A stretch of 63,919 nucleotides of DNA from Ruminococcus sp. (GTDB taxonomy: Bacteria; Bacillota; Clostridia; Oscillospirales; Ruminococcaceae), in contig JAFVFL010000014.1 in the NCBI GenBank assembly GCA_017475555.1, forward strand, positions 1 to 63,919. The letters are read 5' to 3'. The notes beneath the pieces are model-generated. The model worked only from the letters and a program-made list of their open reading frames with translations, did no database searches and had not been told where the DNA came from. Made by a program: the position numbers and the translations under genes. This document shows, one piece after another, positions 35,064-43,408 of this stretch; the stretch's first letter is position 1, and every line of letters starts with the position of its first letter.

Positions 35064-35957
35064 CTACTGCTCTGAAAGCCCGAAGCTGCGGATCAGATTT
35101 TCCCTGTTACGCCAGTCCTCCTTGACCTTCACCCAGCACTTGAGATTCACCTTTATCTGGAAGAAATCCTCCAGCTCCATGCGGGCGGCAGTCGATGCCT
35201 TTTTCAGCATATTTCCGCCTTTTCCGATGATTATTCCCTTGTGGGACTCCCTCTCACAATAAATGACAGCGGAGATGTCGAGGATATCCTTATCCTCACG
35301 CTCCTTCATCTCCTCGACTGCAACAGCTATCCCGTGCGGAACCTCGTCCTTGAGCAGCTCAAGCAGCTTCTCACGTATCATTTCCGCCGCAAGCACCTTT
35401 TCAGGCTGGTCAGTTATCATATCGTCCGGGAAGTAGTGTACGGACTCCTGGGCAAGCTTCATTATCTCATCTATAACGATATCAACGCCGTTATTTTCAG
35501 TCACGCTCACTGGTATGACCGCCTGAAAATCGAGCTTTGTGCTAAGCTCAGCTATCTTGGGAGCGAGCTCGTCCTTGCTTCTGAGCAGGTCTATCTTGTT
35601 GAGCACAAGTATCACCGGCATTCCGGACTTGTTCAGAGAATCGAGCAGCTCCGTTTCCTGTTCGGTAAGCTTTTTTGTGCAGTCCTGCATGAAGATAACT
35701 GCATCTATATCGCTGACGGACTCCCTTACAGTGTCGAGCATATGCTCGCTCAGCTTGTTCAGCGGCTTGTGAAGCCCCGGTGTATCGAAGAAAACAAGCT
35801 GTGTGTCACCGATATTCCTTATCCCTGTTATCCTTGTACGGGTAGTCTGCGGCTTGCTGCTGACCGAGGCTATCTTTTCGCCGACTATTGCATTGAGTAG
35901 CGAGGATTTTCCGGCATTTGTGCGTCCTGCTATCGTTATGAATGCTGTTTTTGACAT
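35064..35957 (-). CDS. era: GTPase Era
   Basis: The 297-residue ribosome-assembly GTPase shows G1 GRTNAGKSSLLNAI (residues 11-24; the usual GxPNxGKS has T for P), G2 in PQTTRTRI, G3 FDTPGLHK, G4 NKID near residue 124 and a C-terminal KH domain (ESHKGIIIGKGGNMLKKA near residue 238). It binds the 3' end of 16S rRNA. It overlaps ybeY by one base (TAATG). Order phoH-ybeY-era matches other Firmicutes. Confidence 0.97.
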   Translation of the reverse strand: MSKTAFITIAGRTNAGKSSLLNAIVGEKIASVSSKPQTTRTRITGIRNIGDTQLVFFDTPGLHKPLNKLSEHMLDTVRESVSDIDAVIFMQDCTKKLTEQETELLDSLNKSGMPVILVLNKIDLLRSKDELAPKIAELSTKLDFQAVIPVSVTENNGVDIVIDEIMKLAQESVHYFPDDMITDQPEKVLAAEMIREKLLELLKDEVPHGIAVAVEEMKEREDKDILDISAVIYCERESHKGIIIGKGGNMLKKASTAARMELEDFFQIKVNLKCWVKVKEDWRNRENLIRSFGLSEQ

Positions 35958-36469
35958 TATTCACTGTCCCCCGGTGCAACAAAGGTAGCATCACGGGAGA
36001 TACCGAGCTTTTCGAGCACGGATTCCTCCTTTTCACGCATTATCCTCTGGTCGAGCAGACTTGTCTCATGGTCGTAGCCGAGCAGGTGCAGCATGGAATG
36101 CACCGTCAGGAAGCCCACCTCACGTTCAAGGGAGTGACCATAGTTCTGAGCCTGCTTTACGGCAGTTTCAAGGGATATGACAACATCTCCGAGCTGCACG
36201 GCACCTGTTTCAGGGTCTATCTCCTGAGTACCGTCCTCGCTGGTCAGAGGAAATGACAGGACATCGGTCACACTGTCCTTGCTGCGGTATATCTTATTGA
36301 GATTCCTGATCTCGTTATTGCTGACAAAGGAAACGCTCACCTCTGCATCCTTGCCGAATCCCTCGGTCGCAAGGACTGCCTGACAGCACCTCCTTATGAG
36401 AAGGCGTATCCCGACGGGCACCTTGACCTCCGACTGGTTGTTCTTGACGTATACCTTGAGCTTAGGCAT
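35957..36469 (-). CDS. ybeY: Endoribonuclease YbeY (rRNA maturation factor)
   Basis: I place the start at the ATG at 36469, preceded by GGGAG; the frame opens 30 bases earlier without a site. The 170-residue protein carries the zinc motif HSMLHLLGYDH near residues 115-125 and the SVTDVLSFP strand near residue 62. YbeY works in 16S rRNA 3'-end processing and ribosome quality control. It overlaps phoH by eight bases and era by one, showing tight coupling. Confidence 0.95.
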   Translation of the reverse strand: MPKLKVYVKNNQSEVKVPVGIRLLIRRCCQAVLATEGFGKDAEVSVSFVSNNEIRNLNKIYRSKDSVTDVLSFPLTSEDGTQEIDPETGAVQLGDVVISLETAVKQAQNYGHSLEREVGFLTVHSMLHLLGYDHETSLLDQRIMREKEESVLEKLGISRDATFVAPGDSE

Positions 36470-37430
36470 GGTTCTTTCTCCCTTCGTTAAACTTTTCATA
36501 TGCTTTGATTATATCCTGGACAAGACGGTGCCGCACAACGTCCTTTTCTGAGAACCTGTGTACAGCTATGTCGTCAATGCCCTTCAGTACCTTTACAGCC
36601 TCGACAAGTCCGGAGCGTTTTGCGTCCGGGAGGTCTATCTGTGTTATGTCCCCCGTTATCACCATTCGGCTCTCGTTTCCGAGCCGGGTCAGAAACATCT
36701 TTATCTGTTCAGATGTGGTATTCTGGGCTTCATCGAGTATTATGAATGCCTCGTCGAGTGTGCGGCCTCTCATATAGGCGAGCGGTGCGACCTCAATGAT
36801 CCCCTTTTCCATATATCTTGTAAAGCTTTCAGCACCGAACATATCGAACAGTGCATCGTAAAGCGGTCTGAGGTACGGATCCACCTTGTCCTGCAGGTCA
36901 CCGGGCAGAAATCCGAGCTTTTCGCCTGCTTCAACTGCCGGGCGTGTGAGGATTATCTTCTTGACCTTATGCTCCCGGAACGCTTTAACTGCCATTGCAA
37001 CTGCGAGGTATGTCTTTCCGGTACCTGCAGGCCCTATGCCGAGAACTATGGTATTTTCCTTTATCAGGTCGATATACCGTTGCTGACCGACTGTACGTGG
37101 GCGGACTATCTTTCCGGACGAGGTGACGCATATCCCGTTGCCTTTAAGCTCCGAAAGCTGCTCCTCAACGCCCTCCTGCACCATTGATGTAACATATCTT
37201 ATAGTATGCTCACTCAGCGGCTGCCCCTTTTCTCTTATCTCCAGCAGAGCCCTGAGCGACTTCTCAGCTCCGCTGACACCCGGTTCAGTGCCGATTATCT
37301 TGATCCTGCCGTCACGCAGTACCACGGAAACGCCGTATTGCTTCTGAATTGCTGCGATATTGCCGTCGAGCTGTCCGAACAGCTCCGAAATTACTCCGTT
37401 ATCATCTGTATTTATTATTTTTTCTGCCAT
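36462..37430 (-). CDS. phoH: PhoH-family ATPase
   Basis: The ATG at 37430 has AGGAGG five bases upstream and gives 322 residues. The ATPase has Walker A GIGPAGTGKTYLAVAMAV near residues 128-145 and Walker B FIILDEAQNTT near residue 226, with an N-terminal KH-like part. This is the PhoH/YlaK-type P-loop protein commonly found before ybeY; a role in RNA metabolism is proposed for the family. Confidence 0.95.
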   Translation of the reverse strand: MAEKIINTDDNGVISELFGQLDGNIAAIQKQYGVSVVLRDGRIKIIGTEPGVSGAEKSLRALLEIREKGQPLSEHTIRYVTSMVQEGVEEQLSELKGNGICVTSSGKIVRPRTVGQQRYIDLIKENTIVLGIGPAGTGKTYLAVAMAVKAFREHKVKKIILTRPAVEAGEKLGFLPGDLQDKVDPYLRPLYDALFDMFGAESFTRYMEKGIIEVAPLAYMRGRTLDEAFIILDEAQNTTSEQIKMFLTRLGNESRMVITGDITQIDLPDAKRSGLVEAVKVLKGIDDIAVHRFSEKDVVRHRLVQDIIKAYEKFNEGRKNHA

Positions 37431-37462
37431 TTTTCCTCCTGTGGGTATGATCAAACAGTATT

Positions 37463-37981
37463 TCAGCTATCCTGCTGCTCCGGGAATCTTCCCGCCTTGG
37501 CAAGGGCAGCATTCGAGTACGCCTTGTCAGCTGAGATGTCTTTTATAACATTTATATTCTCCGGGAAAAATATCTCCTGCTTCGGGTCTGAAAGCTCCAG
37601 CTCAAGGACTGCGTATTCGTCAGAGTACGGGTATATATCAAGCTCGAAAAGCTGACCGGAATACTCAAAGCAGTACCTTGTCTTGATGACCGGAACAAGC
37701 TCCCCGTCAGCGTCCCTCAGCCGGTTTTCATATTCTGTCCGGCTGATCTCGTACTCCTCCTCGATACGCTTTATCGGGGAGATAAACTGCTTTTCGGTGT
37801 AGTAGTATTTTTCCTGATCGTTCTCACGTATACTGCGGACACGCCTTTGTGTCCCGCTTTTCCCCCGATGGAGATAGGTCTGTACTATATGCTTCTCGCT
37901 GACAATATTCAGCTGTTCAAGCTGCTCCTTCACGGGGATGCTGACAAGAAACTTTCTTTCTATCTCAACGCCTATCGACAT
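37463..37981 (-). CDS. CYTH-domain protein
   Basis: The product of about 172 residues has the diagnostic EIERKFLV near its N-terminus and alternating charged strands (QRRVRSI, KYYYTEKQF, TRYCFEY, FELDIYPY, AVLELELS), the eight-strand tunnel of the CYTH family. Members hydrolyse inorganic triphosphate or similar substrates with Mg2+. The start is uncertain: ATG 37981 has GGAAG 14 bases upstream, while a TTG at 37996 lies only two bases after it. It is the first gene of the minus-strand operon. Confidence 0.85.
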   Translation of the reverse strand: MSIGVEIERKFLVSIPVKEQLEQLNIVSEKHIVQTYLHRGKSGTQRRVRSIRENDQEKYYYTEKQFISPIKRIEEEYEISRTEYENRLRDADGELVPVIKTRYCFEYSGQLFELDIYPYSDEYAVLELELSDPKQEIFFPENINVIKDISADKAYSNAALAKAGRFPEQQDS

Positions 37982-38037
37982 AGCTCTGTTCAACACTTCC
38001 TTCAGAGTAATTTGTTATCATTAAATAATACACACAT

Positions 38038-38066
38038 ATTATACTACATTTTTTGATGATTGTCAA
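38038..38066 (-). promoter_or_regulatory. Consensus sigma-A promoter of the CYTH-phoH-era-mutS2 operon
   Basis: On the reverse strand TTGACA (38066-38061) and TATAAT (38043-38038) are perfect with 17 bases between them, about 57 bases before the CYTH start. Confidence 0.95.
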
Positions 38067-38315
38067 CAAAAATTTTAGATTACCGGCTTGAAAAATGATA
38101 AAAACGTTAGTGCGGTCTGCTGTGTGTGCCTGTGACTGCACATACTGCCGTGTTTTCGTACCAGAAAATCACCGCAAAGCTGTAAGCTATGGTTAATATG
38201 CAGTGAAATCAGCAGGATTACAGTTTTTTTATTGTCTTTTATGACAAATAGTATGCGTTTTTATTGTGCAATATGTATATTTATTGATAAATCTATTATT
38301 TTTTTTCGCAGACGC

Positions 38316-38344
38316 TTGCAAAATTCTCCGGTATGTTGTATAAT
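38316..38344 (+). promoter_or_regulatory. Sigma-A promoter of gapA
   Basis: TTGCAA (38316-38321) and TATAAT (38339-38344), 17 bases apart, 33 bases before the ATG. Confidence 0.92.
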
Positions 38345-38377
38345 GAAAATGTAAAAAAACTTAGGAGGTAATATCCA

Positions 38378-39415
38378 ATGTCAGTTAAAGTTGCTATTAA
38401 TGGTTTTGGCCGTATCGGTCGTCTCGCATTCAGACAGATGTTTGGTGCTGAGGGTTACGAGGTCGTTGCTATAAACGATCTTACAAAGCCTTCAATGCTT
38501 GCTCATCTTCTCAAGTATGATACCGCTCAGGGCGGCTATGCTGGAAAGATCGGTGAGAATCTCCACACTGTTACTGCTGATGATGAGGCTGGTACGATCA
38601 CTGTTGACGGCAAGACCCTTAAGATCTATGCAGAGCCTAAGGCTGCTGATCTCCCCTGGGGCGAGATAGGCGTTGACGTTGTTCTTGAGTGTACTGGTTT
38701 CTACTGCTCTAAGGACAAGGCTCAGGCTCACATTGATGCAGGTGCTAAGAAGGTAGTTATCTCTGCTCCGGCAGGCAATGATCTTCCTACTATCGTTTAC
38801 AGCGTTAACGAGAAGACCCTCACTGCTGATGACAAGATAATCTCTGCTGCTTCATGCACTACAAACTGCCTCGCTCCTATGGCTAAGGCTCTCAATGACT
38901 ATGCTCCTATCCAGAGCGGTATCATGAGCACTATCCACGCTTACACAGGCGATCAGATGATACTTGATGGTCCTCACAGAAAGGGCGACCTCAGAAGAGC
39001 AAGAGCAGGTGCTGCTAATATCGTTCCTAACAGCACAGGTGCTGCTAAGGCTATCGGTCTTGTTATCCCTGAGCTTAACGGCAAGCTCATCGGTTCCGCT
39101 CAGAGAGTTCCTGTTCCGACAGGCTCCACAACTATCCTTACAGCAGTTGTTAAGGGCGAGAACATCACTAAGGACGGCATAAATGCTGCTATGAAGGCTG
39201 CTGCTTCAGAGTCTTATGGCTACAACGAGGATCCGATCGTATCTTCTGACGTTATCGGCATGAAGTACGGTTCACTCTTCGATGCTACTCAGACAATGGT
39301 TGCTGAGATCGGCGACGGACTTTATGAGGTTCAGGTAGTTTCATGGTACGACAACGAGAATTCTTACACATCACAGATGGTAAGAACTATCAAGTATTTT
39401 GCTGAGCTTGGCTGA
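38378..39415 (+). CDS. gapA: Glyceraldehyde-3-phosphate dehydrogenase
   Basis: The 345-residue glycolytic enzyme has the NAD-binding start [16 protein letters not shown], the active-site [13 protein letters not shown] near residues 153-165 with catalytic Cys and the HAYTGDQ His further on. Codons are strongly biased toward a small set (GCT, AAG, ATC, GGT), as for highly expressed genes. It has its own promoter, a strong AGGAGGT site and its own terminator, so it is monocistronic. Confidence 0.98.
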   Translation: MSVKVAINGFGRIGRLAFRQMFGAEGYEVVAINDLTKPSMLAHLLKYDTAQGGYAGKIGENLHTVTADDEAGTITVDGKTLKIYAEPKAADLPWGEIGVDVVLECTGFYCSKDKAQAHIDAGAKKVVISAPAGNDLPTIVYSVNEKTLTADDKIISAASCTTNCLAPMAKALNDYAPIQSGIMSTIHAYTGDQMILDGPHRKGDLRRARAGAANIVPNSTGAAKAIGLVIPELNGKLIGSAQRVPVPTGSTTILTAVVKGENITKDGINAAMKAAASESYGYNEDPIVSSDVIGMKYGSLFDATQTMVAEIGDGLYEVQVVSWYDNENSYTSQMVRTIKYFAELG

Positions 39416-39435
39416 TCTATCAAGAAACTGATCAC

Positions 39436-39470
39436 AAAGGGGAGCGATTCGTGAGGATCGCTCCTTTTTT
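39436..39470 (+). terminator. Intrinsic terminator of gapA
   Basis: GGAGCGA / TCGCTCC stem (39441-39447, 39458-39464) extended by A-T pairs, followed by six Ts. Confidence 0.95.
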
Positions 39471-39540
39471 ATATTGCCTGCACACTTTCGCACAATTATT
39501 CGCCGTTTACTGTATTATGACCTGAAGGGAGGGAAATGGA

Positions 39541-39891
39541 ATGTCAGAATTAAGGTTTATTGACACTCATGCACATTACGATTACGCAAAAATGGAAAGC
39601 GTCCGGAGCAGCGTATTCCCGCAGATAAAGGAATACGGGATAAACTATGTCATTGACCCGGCGATACACTTTGAATCCAATTATAATATGCACCAGCTTC
39701 TTGATGAGTACCAGTGGATATATTTTGCAGCCGGACTTCACCCGAAATATGCCTCTAAATATTCACCCGATGAAGCTGTGGATATACTTAACAAGATAAA
39801 GAGACTTGCAGCTGACGGCTGCCGGGTATGTGCGATAGGCGAAGCCGAGATAACAACTGAAAACGCACAGAGATTATTTCATTTGCCATAA
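39541..39891 (+). pseudogene. TatD-family hydrolase with a large internal deletion
   Basis: The frame encodes 116 residues, against about 255 for TatD deoxyribonucleases. The beginning is normal: FIDTHAHYD metal site, INYVIDPAIHFESN and the YFAAGLHPKYA strand, up to CAIGE near residue 100, where the family continues GLDY. Instead it jumps to AEITTENAQRLFHLP, which matches the usual TatD C-terminus (TTxNAxRLFGL). So about 140 middle residues with the remaining metal ligands are missing and the frame is preserved. The protein should be catalytically dead. A GGAGGG site precedes the ATG. Confidence 0.7.
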
Positions 39892-39924
39892 GGAACAGCC
39901 TTGCCGCAGAGCAAGGCTGTTCCT
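39891..39924. terminator. Strong hairpin between the tatD remnant and the anti-sigma gene
   Basis: A perfect 14-bp stem (AGGAACAGCCTTGC / GCAAGGCTGTTCCT) with loop CGCAGA. Neither flank has a long T-tract, so it may end or protect transcripts from both converging genes. Confidence 0.65.
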
Positions 39925-39979
39925 GTAATAAGAGTTCTGTAATTTCCTGTTCTGTTAAATTCTGAATATTCTCAGAGTG

Positions 39980-41773
39980 TTAATCACGTTTCCATGTGCC
40001 GTCCACAAGAGTGAAATTAAACATAATTACCATTGTTCCGCCGTCGGGTGCTGAGGCACTTTCTTCAAAAAATCCTTTTACGCCAAATTCTGCTGAAAAA
40101 TGCTCGCTGTCAAACTGGATTATACCAACCGGAATATTTATATCTCTTTCCAGCATAGTGGATCTGCTGCCGGAGTTAAGACAGCAGTAAAGCTGTCCGT
40201 TATAGCTGCAAAACCGGGGAGCTTTTTCCAGTGAAAGCGTCATTCCCGGATAAATATCATCGGAAATTTCACTTTCATATATATCTTTTCCACTTATCAT
40301 TGTTTTGTCGATAAAATCCTTTATTTCGTCAATTCCGGTAAATTTTCCGGTATATCTGGCATAGGTGACTGTCTCGGAGACGTTCTGTGCCGTATCCGTT
40401 GAATTATGCTCCAAGGTTATATTGAACGAATCAGTCTGGTCAGTATTGATACTGCCATCAAGATCAAAAAGCTCTGTAAGTGTAAGCCAGTCTCTGAAAC
40501 CCTGATATGCTATTTCTTCATATTCAGTTCCGTCAGCTGCTGTAGGCTTTGTTGCATTCTCAGGCCGTTCAAAGGTATCAATTTCAACAGGCTGGTCAAC
40601 GGATATGCTTGTAGTCTCTACGTAACCGCTTACACTGCCGTCCTCGGAATACTCTTCATATTTCAGCATTATACCTGTTCTCAGGTCTGTATACATAGTG
40701 AAATCCATACTATACCTGCCGCTTATCACTGCACAATCCCTGCCGCATATATTTTCAGTGCCGACTATTTTCCACTGTGAAAAGTCGTAAAGCCTTGACA
40801 TTGCGTATGACTGAGGAAAGACGCATGAGTTTCCGGCTAATTGGAGCTGTGAATCATCATTGCGAAGATGTGAAAGTAGTTCTCCGTTGTCCAGCATTAC
40901 AACTCTGTCGTTGTCACTCATTATTACTTTAATTCTCTGTGCATTCATGTCTGTTCGGCAGCTCAGATCCTGCATATTCAGCGTTATTGTCTTCTCAATA
41001 TCCGAGTAGATACGCTGCTCTGTATCGCCCTGGACAGTGCGTTCATATGCCATACTCCGGGTCATGTCGCACTTGAAATCAATATATATTGGTTCGCCAA
41101 GGGTAAGTCCATATATCATGCTTCCCTCTGCTGTATTGAAATAATCAACGCTGTTCAGCATCATGTGGTAGATATAGCTCTTTGATTCAAGCGAATCGTA
41201 ATCCTTATCATTGAGGATCGCCGAAATATACGGCTCTGTGTCTATCACCGGCATATCTTGAAGATCCTTGTACCTTTCAGCAGCATCTTTGATAAGATTT
41301 AAAGATTTTTCCTCACTGTATACCCTCAGCGTATTTTCATGCAGCTCAAGCTCGGCGTACTCCGTATCAGTAGCAATTTCCGGAAGCGAGCTGTTTTCTG
41401 GTTCTGATTCGTCTTCATCAGTGCTTCCCTCAGCCTCCGTTGTTACCATCGGTACAGTCGGGTCGTTCTCTCCGGGTGCGGAGTTATGTCTCAGCAGTGA
41501 TGTGCCTGCACCTATCACTCCGGCAAGCAGCAGCAGCGATGCAGCGGCACTTGCTATCCTCATTATCCGTGGGCGGCTGTATCTCTCAACTCCCTGTACT
41601 CTGTCACCGGATATCTCCCCGTCATCAGCAGTCTTCCGGCTGAGCTTCTTCTCACTTGCAGCAAGTATCCGAGCTGCCGTTTTTTCGTCGATCTCAGGCG
41701 TATTTTCAGCTATCCAGCTTATATTTTCGTCATCAGTATTTTCAAGCATATCAAATATTTCCTTTTCGTTCAT
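39980..41773 (-). CDS. Probable anti-sigma factor with large extracytoplasmic domain
   Basis: The 597-residue protein is encoded 12 bases after an ECF sigma factor gene. Its N-terminal 70 residues are acidic and cytoplasmic (NEKEIFDMLENTDDENISW), then a single helix (MRIASAAASLLLLAGVIGAG near residues 70-92), an acidic Ser/Glu/Asp-rich linker and an outside domain of about 450 residues with no family I recognise; parts such as YSMDFTMYTDLRTGIMLKYE recall LolA/DUF-type beta sheets. Position and topology point to a membrane anti-sigma factor that senses an outside signal. No zinc HxxxCxxC motif is seen in the N-terminal part, so it is not a ZAS-type anti-sigma factor. Confidence 0.7.
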   Translation of the reverse strand: MNEKEIFDMLENTDDENISWIAENTPEIDEKTAARILAASEKKLSRKTADDGEISGDRVQGVERYSRPRIMRIASAAASLLLLAGVIGAGTSLLRHNSAPGENDPTVPMVTTEAEGSTDEDESEPENSSLPEIATDTEYAELELHENTLRVYSEEKSLNLIKDAAERYKDLQDMPVIDTEPYISAILNDKDYDSLESKSYIYHMMLNSVDYFNTAEGSMIYGLTLGEPIYIDFKCDMTRSMAYERTVQGDTEQRIYSDIEKTITLNMQDLSCRTDMNAQRIKVIMSDNDRVVMLDNGELLSHLRNDDSQLQLAGNSCVFPQSYAMSRLYDFSQWKIVGTENICGRDCAVISGRYSMDFTMYTDLRTGIMLKYEEYSEDGSVSGYVETTSISVDQPVEIDTFERPENATKPTAADGTEYEEIAYQGFRDWLTLTELFDLDGSINTDQTDSFNITLEHNSTDTAQNVSETVTYARYTGKFTGIDEIKDFIDKTMISGKDIYESEISDDIYPGMTLSLEKAPRFCSYNGQLYCCLNSGSRSTMLERDINIPVGIIQFDSEHFSAEFGVKGFFEESASAPDGGTMVIMFNFTLVDGTWKRD

Positions 41774-41785
41774 TACTGCCCCTCC

Positions 41786-42346
41786 TCAGTTAGTTATCCC
41801 GGCAGCATCAAGCAGGCTCCTGAGCTTGTCCATTGCCCGTGAGCACCTTGAACGCACTGCTGATGCGGTCATGGAAAGCTCTTTTGCTATCTGTGCCGAT
41901 GTTCTGCCGTAGTAGAATTTCCGGATAAGTATGGTCGAATCGGGTTCGCCGAGTGACCTTATCTTCTCAACGATCACCCTCTGCAATTCCTTTTTCTCCG
42001 TGTCCTGCTCGACGCTCTCCCCGGACGGAGTATTGGTGATATCCTCGTCCTCGATAGATACAGTGTGTCTGTTTTTCACCGTGAGCCGCCTGAACCAGTC
42101 TATCGACACACGTTTTGCTACAGTGCCTGTATATGCCTGTATATCATTGACCTCTTCCTTCTGGAGTGCAAAGAATACATCTGCAAATACATCGCTCACG
42201 CATTCCTCGATATCCTCAGCAGTACCACAGCTGCGGAGCCTGTTGAACACTATGGTATATACGTATCGTCCGTACTGAGTGAAGATCAGTCTGTGAGCTT
42301 CATGCGGAGAGCTTCTGAGCAGCTTTTTTATTTCCTCGTTTGTCAT
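41786..42346 (-). CDS. ECF sigma factor
   Basis: The 186-residue protein has region 2 (RLIFTQYGRYVYTIVFNRLR and EDIEECVSDVFADVFFALQ, residues 18-63) and region 4 (TILIRKFYYGRTSAQIAKEL and SMTASAVRSRCSRAMDKLRS, residues 135-175), with no regions 1 or 3, as in ECF sigma factors. The downstream gene is its likely anti-sigma factor. An ECF-type promoter directly upstream suggests autoregulation. AAGGAGGG precedes the ATG on the reverse strand. Confidence 0.93.
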   Translation of the reverse strand: MTNEEIKKLLRSSPHEAHRLIFTQYGRYVYTIVFNRLRSCGTAEDIEECVSDVFADVFFALQKEEVNDIQAYTGTVAKRVSIDWFRRLTVKNRHTVSIEDEDITNTPSGESVEQDTEKKELQRVIVEKIRSLGEPDSTILIRKFYYGRTSAQIAKELSMTASAVRSRCSRAMDKLRSLLDAAGITN

Positions 42347-42376
42347 TTTTTCCCTCCTTCCGGTTTTCTATAAATA

Positions 42377-42406
42377 ACAGTCGCAGCGGAGCTGGAAGGT
42401 GTTGCA
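42377..42406 (-). promoter_or_regulatory. ECF-type autoregulatory promoter candidate
   Basis: On the reverse strand TGCAACACC (42406-42398) and CGACTGT (42383-42377) are separated by 14 bases, 31 bases before the sigma gene. A TGCAAC -35 and CGnCT -10 is a layout common before Firmicutes ECF sigma genes. Confidence 0.6.
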
Positions 42407-42533
42407 TATTTCTGAAAAAATTTTTTTCAGCTGAATATTATCCCGTAAAAAGTCCATAATATCACCAGACGACCGGACGGCGGCATGAACGGCGGCCGGA
42501 GTCACGAAAAATCCCGAATAGAGGTGTTCTCAG

Positions 42534-42755
42534 ATGTGGGACAGACTGGCTCTTATCCTGCTTATCATAGGCGGGATAAACTGGGGATTAGTCGGTATCT
42601 TTCAGCTTGACCTCGTAGCGTGGGCATTCGGAGGTGCAGGGAGTCTTATCGCAAGAGCTGTATATATCCTTGTAGCGATATCTGCGGTGTGGTGCATATC
42701 CCTGCTTTTCCGCCGCAGTGACGAGCTTGCGTATGATGCCGCAAATAACCGGTAA
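42534..42755 (+). CDS. DUF378 family small membrane protein
   Basis: The 73-residue protein has two membrane helices and the DUF378 signature: LALILLIIGGINWGLVGIF followed by QLDLVAWAFGG and a second helix YILVAISAVWCISLLF. Function of the family is unknown. GAGGTG precedes the ATG. It stands alone, divergent from the ECF sigma gene and followed by a terminator. Confidence 0.92.
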   Translation: MWDRLALILLIIGGINWGLVGIFQLDLVAWAFGGAGSLIARAVYILVAISAVWCISLLFRRSDELAYDAANNR

Positions 42756-42764
42756 CCAGAAAAA

Positions 42765-42791
42765 ACGCTCCTTTCGATGCCGCAGGAGCGT
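42765..42791 (+). other. Hairpin after the DUF378 gene
   Basis: ACGCTCCT (42765-42772) and AGGAGCGT (42784-42791) form an 8-bp stem; no T-tract follows. Confidence 0.6.
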
Positions 42792-42826
42792 ACATATTAT
42801 TATACCACATTTCTTTTATCTGAAAC

Positions 42827-42857
42827 AAGGACAGCCGGTGAGTGCTGTCTTTTTGTT
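42827..42857 (+). terminator. Intrinsic terminator before the large gene cluster
   Basis: AAGGACAGC (42827-42835) and GCTGTCTTT (42844-42852, one G-T pair) form a stem ending in a T-rich run. It isolates the cluster promoter at 42937 from upstream transcription. Confidence 0.75.
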
Positions 42858-42936
42858 TTACTTCAACAAAAACATCATGCGAAAATTGTAGGTATGTACA
42901 ATTTTATTGTAAGAAATAAGTTTTTTTGTTTATTTA

Positions 42937-42965
42937 TTGACAATATTAGTGAAAAGTGATAAAAT
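42937..42965 (+). promoter_or_regulatory. Sigma-A promoter of the vWA/tubulin-like/GTPase cluster
   Basis: TTGACA (42937-42942) and TAAAAT (42960-42965) are 17 bases apart; the leader to the first ATG is about 62 bases. Confidence 0.88.
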
Positions 42966-43034
42966 AAAGTACGTGGAATCTCGTAAATTGTGCGAGTGTG
43001 CATAAACAATTGAATGCCTTTGAGGTGATGAAAT

Positions 43035-43382
43035 ATGAATAACTATACCAAGCAATGTGCGAAATGCAGCTGCCCCATACCCGATGAGGATATATTGTGC
43101 AGCAAATGCCTGATAGGGGAGATAGCCAGAAAGCTGGGCACCTCTGCTCAGACTGGGGCTGATGATAACGTATTCGGGGAAGAAACGGTGAAGTTAGATC
43201 CGTTTAATACAAGAACCATGAAAAAAGATGAGGATGTCTTTGCTGCTGCGGCTGTACAGCCTGCTGCTCCTGCTGTCACTCCCCCTGACAAGCCGTCAGG
43301 TGCTGCGTCACGCCCGACGGATAACAGTCCGGGTGCACTGTTTGGCAGTGTGGATACCGGCATTATTTTCGACCCGACCTGA
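43035..43382 (+). CDS. Small zinc-ribbon protein, first gene of the cluster
   Basis: The 115-residue protein has a four-cysteine ribbon at its start (CAKCSCPIPDEDILCSKC, CxxC pairs at about residues 8-11 and 22-25) and then a disordered Ala/Pro/Thr-rich tail with an acidic middle (FGEETVKLDPFNTRTMKKDE). The TVKLDPFNTRTM segment could be a phosphorylation or docking site, but that is a guess. GAGGTG lies eight bases before the ATG. It opens a co-directional cluster; the following gene starts 26 bases after its stop. Family not recognised. Confidence 0.75.
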   Translation: MNNYTKQCAKCSCPIPDEDILCSKCLIGEIARKLGTSAQTGADDNVFGEETVKLDPFNTRTMKKDEDVFAAAAVQPAAPAVTPPDKPSGAASRPTDNSPGALFGSVDTGIIFDPT

Positions 43383-43408
43383 CACCGATCACACAGGAGG
43401 CTATAACC

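Larger units (their letters stand above)
37982..38377. other. Divergent intergenic region between the CYTH operon and gapA
   Basis: This 396-base AT-rich gap holds one promoter on each strand (38038-38066 reverse, 38316-38344 forward). The 250 bases between them show no gene, and I see no convincing operator or riboswitch there. Confidence 0.7.

Noticed and set aside
35241..35900. 219-codon frame opposite era
   Set aside because: Era is full length with all motifs on the minus strand; the plus frame has no family match or ribosome site.
42412..42430. AT-rich palindrome CTGAAAAAATTTTTTTCAG as an operator
   Set aside because: Runs of A and T make such symmetry likely by chance, and nothing else supports a binding site.
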